Assembly (NCBI GenBank): GCA_029565395.1
Contig: JAKQOG010000252.1
Coordinates: 1-34,751, forward strand
Source of the DNA: Candidatus Hydrogenedentota bacterium
Lineage (GTDB): Bacteria; Hydrogenedentota; Hydrogenedentia; Hydrogenedentales; CAILVY01
Length of the DNA: 34,751 nt
Reading direction: 5' to 3'
Made by a program: the position numbers and the translations under genes. Within the stretch, counting starts at the first letter, position 1, and each line of letters opens with the position of its first letter. A model generated the notes under the pieces. The model searched no databases, had not been told where the DNA came from, and worked only from the letters and a program-made list of their open reading frames with translations. This document shows positions 1 through 9,000 of the stretch, in pieces.

Positions 1-6
1 TTATTT

Positions 7-954
7 GTGGCATACAAGGGACTTAAAGAAGAGGATTTCTATAATCTATCAACAGATCCAACGCAGATAATAGCGCTTCCGATGCAGACTTATGTTGACC
101 AACAGGGCCAAACACATGAAATATTCACAGGTGAGAATGCACCATTGCTACGGCCCCAGATAATGTGTGCATCATTCTTACTTAGCGAACAAGGTTTGTT
201 GTGCAGAGATGATAAAACGCTGAGCCTATTTGGTAATTTTGGTTCCCAATATGGGTTAGTCACATTAGATGGAAATGAACTGCCAATTCTTTGTTGGGAC
301 ACTCCATTCCAGGTATCATTGCCTGACGATGATGTGGGAAATCTTATTGTTACAGTTGACGGAATAGAAAGTAATCCAGTTCCAATTACACGCTGGGATA
401 CAAGCTTCATGCTTACCCCAGGGCCAGGACGACCGGATCTCATAGGCACAATAACGCTATCGTTATCCTTTCGCGCGGATGTTCACCCTATCCGGATTAA
501 ACCTACGGATATGCCTACATATTGGGGGACGGGTCTTCAATCCGTACCAATTATAAAGACGTTGTCTAAAGGCACATATAATCTGCAGGGTAGTCGTACA
601 GAAGGAGACTGGCTTGTTTCTTATTCCGGCAGTGGCTCTATTTCGCCTTGGGAGTGTAACGATACTATGACAGGCGTAGAAGGATATATGACTCTATTAG
701 GTAGTCCTGCTAATCGAATTGCATACATTGAAGCTGATGGACGCATTGTACTGCCTGGAACAAGACATAACATTAAAACCGGCGAAACAATTATACATGA
801 AGAAAATATATCCTGTGGGATTTTCGGAGAAGCGACCTTCGATGATCAGTATCAGTTAATACCGGTAACCCATGAACAAGATTCTGAAGCTGCTTTTACC
901 TATAATTGGTCTAGCGAGGTGGTGAATCCACCTAGCGAAAATACCCCTGGTTGA
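7..954 (+). CDS. Hypothetical protein, probably 5'-partial
   Basis: I do not recognise this protein. The frame is open to the first base of the window, and the GTG at 7 has no visible ribosome binding site within the window, so the true start may lie upstream. The roughly 315 residues end at TGA (952-954). The protein is rich in Thr, Gly, Pro and aromatic residues, with short beta-type segments and no obvious membrane segment, coiled coil or catalytic motif. Base composition is clearly AT-richer than that of the glycosyltransferase and surface-protein genes that follow, which may mean a different origin such as acquired DNA. A phage- or surface-type beta-rich protein is possible but cannot be shown. 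Confidence 0.6.
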   Translation: MAYKGLKEEDFYNLSTDPTQIIALPMQTYVDQQGQTHEIFTGENAPLLRPQIMCASFLLSEQGLLCRDDKTLSLFGNFGSQYGLVTLDGNELPILCWDTPFQVSLPDDDVGNLIVTVDGIESNPVPITRWDTSFMLTPGPGRPDLIGTITLSLSFRADVHPIRIKPTDMPTYWGTGLQSVPIIKTLSKGTYNLQGSRTEGDWLVSYSGSGSISPWECNDTMTGVEGYMTLLGSPANRIAYIEADGRIVLPGTRHNIKTGETIIHEENISCGIFGEATFDDQYQLIPVTHEQDSEAAFTYNWSSEVVNPPSENTPG

Positions 955-1306
955 GCAATTATATGCTTTGGGTGCGATTTTTAATTTAGAGAAAATAACC
1001 CTGTATTCGGATACTTAAGGGTGTCTCTAACTATATCGGAGGCAGGAAAACAGATCCCGTATTTCAAAAAGATAACATTTGATAGTTTGGGTACTGGGGG
1101 TGAATAAGAGGGAATATTTCTTCGGAAAAGCTGAACAGGGGCGGATAGTTGTAAAAAACGAGCCATATTTTTAAGACGCAAGAAACCCATAAAATAATTA
1201 TCTTTCCCCCAAAAACACACCCTGCCCTCTTTCCACGGACCCCGGATCCCGGACTCCGGACCCCGCTCCCTCTTTAGCTGTTGTTATGCTGTAATGTGTT
1301 GTTCAA
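955..1306. other. Intergenic stretch, no convincing gene
   Basis: No convincing gene is seen here. A 79-codon minus-strand frame (981-1220) has no recognisable content and I do not support it. Around 1236-1265 there is a short GC-rich run in which CGGACCCC and CCGGA-type words recur, ending just before the tRNA promoter. The rest is AT-rich and featureless to my reading. Confidence 0.6.
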
Positions 1307-1336
1307 TTGACTTTATCGGGGATAGATTTCTATAAT
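1307..1336 (+). promoter_or_regulatory. Sigma-70 promoter of the tRNA-Ser gene
   Basis: TTGACT (1307-1312) and a perfect TATAAT (1331-1336) are separated by 18 bp. The -10 box ends 10 bp before the first base of the mature tRNA, so transcription would start with a leader of only a few bases, as expected for a stable RNA gene. Confidence 0.8.
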
Positions 1337-1346
1337 TCCCCTTCCC

Positions 1347-1437
1347 GGAGAGATGTCCGAGTGGTTTAAGGAGCACGCTTGGAAAGCGTGTGTACGTGGT
1401 AAACGTACCGAGGGTTCAAATCCCTCTCTCTCCGCCA
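1347..1437 (+). tRNA. tRNA-Ser (anticodon GGA)
   Basis: This is a complete class II tRNA of 91 nt with encoded CCA. The acceptor stem GGAGAGA pairs with TCTCTCC, followed by discriminator G and CCA. The anticodon stem CACGC/GCGTG encloses the loop TTGGAAA, giving anticodon GGA, which reads UCC and UCU. A long variable arm (GTACG/CGTAC) and the T arm with TTCAAAT are present. The long variable arm together with GGA supports serine. A strong promoter lies immediately upstream, and the glycosyltransferase gene begins 32 bp downstream. Confidence 0.97.
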
Positions 1438-1469
1438 GTTTTTCCATCCAGTAGAAGACGGATACCGCA

Positions 1470-2501
1470 ATGATCAATGGCATACCTCGAATCCTTATTA
1501 TCCGTCTGAGCGCTATTGGGGATGTGGTTCGGGTGTTGCCGGCCCTTCAGGCGCTCCGCGATCGCTATCCCAACGCCCAAATCGACTGGGCCATCGAGCG
1601 CAAATCCGCGGAAGTGATTCTGGATCATCCCGCGCTGGATCAATGCCTGGTTTTTGAGCGTTCCGCCGGATGGCTCAAGGGGTCAGGGGAATTCCGCGCC
1701 TTTTGCAAGAGAATCCGGGATGGCCGCTATGATGTGGTCCTGGATTTCCATGGCATTATGAAAAGCGGACTGATTACCCGGGCCTCCAAAGCGCCCAAGC
1801 GGTATGGATTCAGGCGTCCGCGCGCCCAGGAATTCAGCTACTTTTTTACCAATCAGCGGGTGGCCTTGCCGTTTGACCGGATGAACCGGATCGAGGAAAA
1901 TCTGGAACTATGCAAAGTGCTGGATGCCATAAATCCGCGGCTGGATGCGGTGATTTATATTCCCGATGAGGTTCAGGACGAGGTGGATGAGTATCTGGCT
2001 CAGACGTTTGACAGTGGGAAGCGGCTGGTGGTGCTTCATGCGCCCATTGACCGCCCGGAAAAGCAGTGGCCTCTGGAATCCTATGCCGCCCTGGCGGATT
2101 TACTGTTGGCGGACGGGCGGTTTGAAGTGGTATTGACCTGGGGGCCGGGGCAGCGGCACTTGGCGGAGCAGGTTCAGGAACTTTCCCGGCGGAAGCCGGT
2201 GATCGCGCCGGGCCTGCCGTCGCTAAAGCATTATGCGGGGCTGGTGTACCATGCGGCGTTATATGTTGGAGGGGATACGGGACCGATGCATATCGCGTCC
2301 ATCATGGGGACGCCGGTGGTGGCGATTTTTGGAGGCACGGACCCAGCGCGGCATGCGCCGTTGCGGCGGCCCTCGGAAGCCTTATATGCCGGTCCGGACC
2401 CCTTCCCGAAATCCATGGATCTGGCCACGGCCCAGAAATGTCTGGAGGCCATTACCCCGGATATAGCCTATGACGCCTCCATCCGGGTTTCCTGTAGTTA
2501 A
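1470..2501 (+). CDS. Glycosyltransferase family 9 (heptosyltransferase-like)
   Basis: This 343-residue protein has the usual length and layout of GT9 enzymes, the ADP-heptose:LPS heptosyltransferase (WaaC/WaaF/RfaC) family. That family adds heptose or related sugars to lipopolysaccharide core on the cytoplasmic face of the inner membrane. The N-terminal start has the family signature RILIIRLSAIGDVVRVLPAL (residues ~7-26) followed by LRDRYP. The C-terminal donor-binding part contains GGDTGPMHIASIMGTPVVAIFGG from residue ~268, the hallmark GGDTGP-H motif. The ATG at 1470 has only a weak purine-rich site upstream (AGAAGA). It lies just downstream of tRNA-Ser and may be partly co-transcribed with it. 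Which sugar it transfers cannot be read; no other LPS gene is nearby. Its presence suggests an outer membrane. Confidence 0.88.
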   Translation: MINGIPRILIIRLSAIGDVVRVLPALQALRDRYPNAQIDWAIERKSAEVILDHPALDQCLVFERSAGWLKGSGEFRAFCKRIRDGRYDVVLDFHGIMKSGLITRASKAPKRYGFRRPRAQEFSYFFTNQRVALPFDRMNRIEENLELCKVLDAINPRLDAVIYIPDEVQDEVDEYLAQTFDSGKRLVVLHAPIDRPEKQWPLESYAALADLLLADGRFEVVLTWGPGQRHLAEQVQELSRRKPVIAPGLPSLKHYAGLVYHAALYVGGDTGPMHIASIMGTPVVAIFGGTDPARHAPLRRPSEALYAGPDPFPKSMDLATAQKCLEAITPDIAYDASIRVSCS

Positions 2502-3034
2502 CGCGAGTGCGCACCTCCTCGTGCGGATGGGTATTTTAGGAGTCTCTTCAAAAAGCGCCAGACGGCCACTCTACTGTTGCGGACGTCTTTATCTACTCCC
2601 TCCACCCCTAAGCGGGTGGCATGCGGGGTGATTCCTGCCCGAAAATGCTAGCGGAATTCCTTGCAAAAGTTGGGGTTGCGCAATTGGAGGGCTTGATATT
2701 CCGGCGGCGAGGGTAAGTTCGGCCCATTTCCATTTTATAAATCAGTATGGCAACCATATTCTTGCGCAAAAATCACATTTATGGTATTTTATTCATGGGT
2801 AGTGGGATATCGTGAGAAGAAGTGTCTGGGTTTTTTTATGGGGACACTTTTAAGATACCTACAGATCTAAGTGCGGCGGGCGTTTGTTTTGGGAGAGACA
2901 AATAAGCCATGGGTAAAGGCTGGAGGGCCGGTGGGAGATCGAAGGAGGGAGTTTCATCCTTTGGGTGTAATCCTGCGCCATTTTCAACATGCACTCGTGG
3001 ATAACTGCATTGTATGCATTTAGGGAGAGTAGAC
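2502..3034. other. Intergenic leader of the giant beta-helix gene
   Basis: I see no gene in this stretch of about 530 bp. A possible promoter is TTGCGC (2762-2767), 17 bp, TATTTT (2785-2790). It is followed by an inverted repeat AAGTGTC/GACACTT (2820-2826 and 2843-2849) enclosing a T-rich loop. A small hairpin CGCAC/GTGCG lies just after the glycosyltransferase stop near 2508-2524 and could be a weak terminator, though no clear T run follows it. Confidence 0.4.
2762..2790 (+). promoter_or_regulatory. Candidate promoter for the giant beta-helix gene
   Basis: TTGCGC at 2762-2767 and TATTTT at 2785-2790 with a 17-bp spacer form a plausible but imperfect sigma-70 promoter. It would give a leader of about 235 nt that contains the AAGTGTC/GACACTT inverted repeat. 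Support is by consensus only. Confidence 0.3.
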
Positions 3035-6000
3035 ATGAATCGGATTTTATGCAGTGCAATGATGGTGATTGTGGGGATGGTTCCAGCGTCTGCTTTGGTG
3101 TGGTATGTGGACATGGATCAAACCGTCAATCCTGAAACGGGCCAATCGTGGGCCGCAGCGTTTAACACTATTCAAGAAGGTGTTGATGCGGCCTCGGGCG
3201 ATGGTGGCGGCGACGTCTGGGTGGCGGATGGCACATACCATGAAGCCATTACCTTACTGAGCAATGTGATGGCCTATGGCGGGTTTGCCGGGGGTGAAGG
3301 CAACCTGAACGACCGGGATTTCACTGCCCACCATGCCATTATTGATGGATTTGGCATCGGGCGGACAGTCACCATGAGTAGTATTAGCAACGCCCGGCTG
3401 GACGGATTCGTTGTGACCGGCAGCAATGACAGCGGCATCCGCTGCGAATCCGTGGATGCCTCGGTCACTATCGCCCATTGTGTTATTTCCGGGAACACCG
3501 CCCTCAATGGTGCCGGGGTATTTGTTGTTAATGGGGGTCCGATCGTCACCGGCTGTGTTATTTCCGGGAACACCATTCCGCCCGTAAACGCTGGCAATGG
3601 CAGTGGCGGCGGCGGCCTCTATTCCGAAAACAGTGCACTCTACGTGACCAATTGCATTCTGTCCGGCAACCAGGCATTGAGTGTCAATGGATGGGGCGAT
3701 TCAAGCAGCTTCGGCGGCGGGATATATTTCCAGTCTTGGAATTCACCGCAGGTAGTCCACTGCATCATCGCGGACAATTATGCAAACACAGGGGAGGGTG
3801 GCGTGAGCAGTTACGTTTGTGCGGCATCCTTCTGGAATACCATTTTTCGCAACCCGGGCTATGAATACCGGCACCACTATTCCTATGGCCAAGCACCCGC
3901 GTTTGCCTTTTGCCTGTTTCCCGGTTCAGTTGAGGCCGATATTTATTATGGGGGCGACATTGGCCCCTGGGAATTCACGGGGGCTAATCAAATTAATCTG
4001 ATGGGACTTACCGCACCGGCAACCTGCCACAACAATTCTGAAGGGGTTCCGTTGTTCGTGACGGGAGTGCAGGGAACCTGGACTCAGGCCCCTGTCTGGA
4101 ATGATGTTGTAAATCGCACGGTACTAACCAACGGCAACGCCAGTTTCACGCCGGGCGCACTGGTGGGCCAAATTATCAACGTAGATATCAACCAACAGTT
4201 TCAAGCGGTGGTTGTGGACAATACCGCGACTACAATCACCGCGGTGGGTGATCTGTCCGGCATTGCAGACACGGATGATACTTATGAGTTTAAGGATTAC
4301 CATCTTCAGAACGGAACGGTGGCCCTGGATCGCGGCGCACCCACCAACGTAACCACGGATCTTGAGGGTAATGCGCGGCCGGGCGGAGATGGGTTTTTTG
4401 ATATGGGCGCCTATGAAGCGGCTGATGCATACCTTCCCGCAGCGGACACCACCAAACCTATTTCGAATGTGACCGCCATGAATCCATGGTATCTAACGCC
4501 TGTAGTAGAAGTCCCTTATTTGGCCTCGGATGAAGCGAGCCACGTTCAGTATGCAAAGCTGTTTTACAAGCGCGAATCGGGTGGATGGACGCAATACGAA
4601 ACCATTTTCACGGTGGGCGAGTCTTCCTACGGAACCATCAGCTTCGATACGACCACGACCGGCGGCAATGGACAATACTCCTTCTACACGCGTGCCACGG
4701 ATTTCGCGGGCAATGAAGAAGACGCCCCGGCAGATGCGGACCAGACCACCTTTATTGTCGGTTCATTTGCTGGAACTGTGGTGTATGCGGATTCCGGCAG
4801 CGCTGGCGAACATCTGGGCACCGATTGGACGAATCCCCTGCGCAGCATCCAGATGTCTCTCGATGTGGCCAGCGCGTTTTCTGTTCCCGCCGTTTGGGCG
4901 CGGGAAGGCACATTTAATGAAAGCATCTCGCTGCCGAACGATGTCCATCTCTTCGGCGGCTTTGCAGGAGGGGAATCCGGCACCGGCGACCGGGATCTCT
5001 CTTCCCATCACAGCATTATTGACGGCCAGGGCGTACGGCGTCCGGTCACCATGGACACCGTAAGCAATGCCTGGATAGACGGATTCTTTATCATTGCCAG
5101 TAATAACAACGGCATCTATGTAAATGCCTCCGGAGACACCAACCGCATCGTGAACTGCCGTATCTCCGGAAACACCGCCGAGAACGGGGCCGGGCTTGCA
5201 TTGTTAAGTTCCTCGGTCCCAATTATCAATAGCCTTATTGGCGGCAACTGGGCGAACAACGTGGGCGGCGCAGTGTACGCAGGTTCTTCTTCGTCAACCT
5301 TTACCAATTGTATCTTCAGCGGTAATGCAGCCCTGTGGCAAGGCGGCGGCATCTTCCAGGATGGTTCTTCCTGCACGTGCATCAATTGCGTTATCTCTGA
5401 TAATTACGTGTCCCACGGCGCCGAAATGTACTTCAGCGGGGGCGTGCATCTTAATTGGAGCAGCCCGGTTTTCATCAACACGATCTTCACCGCAAACAAC
5501 CCATGGCAATTAAATTCGGAAACGGGTTCCATCCCAACCCTCTCCCATTGTGTGCTTCAAAACACGTATCAAGGAGACTGGTACCCGGGACAATTAACAG
5601 GCGCGAACCAGATCAATCTATACCTGCCGGGCGCGGTCAACACCTATGATGGCGATCCCTTGTTTGTCAGCGGTTCCACAGGAACCTGGACCGCCGATGC
5701 CACCTATGATTCGGGCACGTTGCGAAGCACACTCACGGATGATGCTGCAACATTTGTTTCCGGCGCGTTGGTGGGACAATTCATCAAACCGAGCACGGCC
5801 GAAAACCCGAATTGGCAGGGCATGATCATCGCCAATACGGATAAGACGCTGCAACTGATCGGTAATTACACCTGGGCATCCACCGGGGATACCTATCAGA
5901 TCATGGACTACCATATTCAGGACGGATCTCCCGCGCTGGATCGCGGCGACGTGGGCGCGGCGCCCCTGGATGACCTGGACGGCGATGTACGGCCCGGCAC

Positions 6001-9000
6001 GGATGGAAACGTGGACATCGGCGCGGATGAAGCCGGCGAATCGTTCACCCCGCCTGCCGATACTCAAAAACCCTATTCCATCGCGCATAGCGTGGATGAT
6101 CTTACCCTCACCTCCATGTTAACCATCGCTTTTGATGCAGCGGATGCAGAAAGCGGCTTCAAGCATGTACAGCTTTACTATCGCCGTGAGGGAGGCGCAT
6201 GGACGCTTTACACGGGCACCTATGCCACCAGCCCCATAGCCTTCGACACGGCCACCACGGGCGGCAATGGATTCTATGAGTTCTACACCATCGCCACGGA
6301 CAACGTGGACAATGTGGAGGACGCACCGGTAACACCGGATGAGTCAAGTATTGTCATTGGCAGTTTTGCAGGCACACAGGTCTATGTGTCCGTGAATGCC
6401 ACGGGTGAACATGTGGGCACGGACGCGGATAACGGATTGCGTAGCATTGCCCAGGCAATCGTGGTGGCTCAGACGTTCTCCGTGCCGGAAGTGTGGGTGG
6501 TGGAAGGAACGTATACGAGCAGCTTCTCCATGGCCAGCGGAGTAGCGGTGTATGGCGGATTTGCCGGGACGGAATCCAATCCTTCCGAGCGCGATATTGC
6601 GGCGCACCCTTCTATTCTCGACGGGCAGGATGCGCAACAAGCGGTGGTCTTCAACGATGTTTCCAACACCCGTCTGGATGGCTTCACGATCACGAACTGC
6701 TGGAATGGCGCCATCTACATGGCCGGCTGCGACAACACCAATATGATCGAGAACTGCATTATCACTGGCAACCACGGTGATATGGGGGGGGGTGTTTCGG
6801 CTGGCATAAATTCTGCAAACAGTTCTCCAAAAATTATCGGGTGTACGATCACGGTTAACCAAGGGGGCGGTGTTGGCCCAGGGATTTATATCAGCGGCGG
6901 GTCGCCGGAGGTGACAAACTGCACTATTTCCGGCAACTGGGACGCCGGCGCTGGCGGCGGTATCTTTTTATCAGGCACTACAACAACCTTGACTGGCTGT
7001 ACCGTCTCTGGGAATTCGGCTGCCCAGTGCAGCGGGTGGTGTTGGGGAGCGGGTGGTGGTCTATATATTGAGTCCTCTACAGTCACTATCACGGATTGTG
7101 TGATCAGTGGCAACTTCGCGCGTGCCAACGGCGGCGGAATTTACGCGGGGGGCTCGGCGTTAACGATTACTGGATCGGATTTTTCATCCAATTCATGCAG
7201 CCAGTATTCCTCTGATGTCCCGGCAGGCGGCGGCATTTATCTGACCTCCTGCGGCCCGGTAACGATTGAAAACTCCACCTTTTATGGAAATGGCTTGGGC
7301 GTGCAGGCAGACAATGCGGCATACGGCGCGGGCCTCTATTGCAATGCCAGTTCTCCAGCGATCGCAAAATGCCAGTTCATCACTAACATGATCAGCGGTG
7401 AGGGTAGCGGCTTGGGTGCAGGAATCCTGTGCACCAATGGTTCTTCCCCCACGCTCACCAACTGCCTGATGAGCGGCAATGGCATGGCGCCCTCTCTGAA
7501 AAATTCCTGGGGCGGCGCCATGTATGCCGATGCCACCTGCGGACCCATTTTGATGAATTGCACCTTGGTTAGGAATAGCGCCAACATGGGCGGCGGATTT
7601 TTCTCCGACAATGCCTTTCCCGCCTTCACGAACGTAGTGTTCTACCGAAATGAAAATTACGGACTCTATGAAGCTAATGCCAGCTCCGGGCACAATCCCA
7701 TGGCCAGATATTGTGTGTTCAATAGCAACACGGCAGGTGATTATTACGATGCCGACACCGCCATGGGGTATACCGGTGCGGCGGACATCATGGCGGGAGT
7801 GCCGGAGAGCGGCGACCTTCTTGATGGCGATCCGGTATTCATCATGGGTACAACGGGACAATGGGATGAAGTAACGTACGATTCAGGAACCAATCAAACC
7901 AGTTTCACCGATGCCTCCGCGTCATTTGTGCCGGGATCTCTGGCGGGCGGCTATATAAATCCGAATACTCGGAATCCCTGGCCGGGGAGAGTGCTTGCCA
8001 ACACCGCCACAACGTTGAACCTGCCAGGTGATTGGACCGCTGGTTGGGCAGCCGTGGACGACGCGTATCAGATGTTAAATTATCACCTGGGTGCGGGATC
8101 ATCCTGTATCGACACCGGCACGGATGCCGACGCGCCCGCGGACGATCTCGACGGCAATGCCCGGCCAGTGGATATCCCCAATGTGGGCGATGGCCTCACC
8201 TTTGATATCGGCGCGTATGAAACACAATCCCTGGACGATCCGTTGGGCGTTGCGCCGGGTGTGGAATTCGCGTCGATGGGACGTGTCGGAGGCCCCTTCA
8301 CGCCGGCCCAGCAGGAATACACCGTGAGCAATTCCGGTGCGGCTTCACTGGATTGGACCGTATCCAAAACGCAGGCATGGTTTGATTTCTCGCTGTCTGG
8401 CGGAACGCTTGCGGCGGGAGGTTCGGAGACGGTGCTGCTTTCTTTCAATACGGCAACGGAAGCCTTGGGGCAGGGCACCTACACCGACGTGCTGACCTTC
8501 ATCAACACCACCAGCGGAAAGAGCTTCGTGCGCGGCATAACCTTGCGCATTTGGGACGGCGTGGACCTCGTGGTATCGAACGCTTCCATCACACCGGATC
8601 AAACGCGGCCCGGTGAAAACATCATGGTGGATTGGACTGTTATGAACGGTGGTCCCGTCACGGCAAGCGGAGTGTGGAATGATTACATCTATATCTATCA
8701 GGGAAATACCCAGATAGCGTGGTTTGGACCGTTCGAAAGGATTCAGGACCTGAACGTGGACGCCTCATACTCCACCTCGCAGTCCATCACTGTGCCGCAA
8801 ATTGCCGATGGGGATTACCAGGTATGGGTATTGACCGACAACGACAACAGCATAACCGAATATGACGATAGCAATAATTGGAGCAGCCCGCAAAACCTGC
8901 TGGTGAGCACCGGTGTGAATCTGACTATCGGCAATTTAGGAGTGACGCCGATCTCCGCTATTGCGGGAGAACCCGTGACCATCACGTGGACGGTGACCAA

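Noticed and set aside
7193..7861. Minus-strand frame of 222 codons
   Set aside because: Antisense to the beta-helix region of the 3035-10627 gene; a shadow of its repetitive GC-rich codons.
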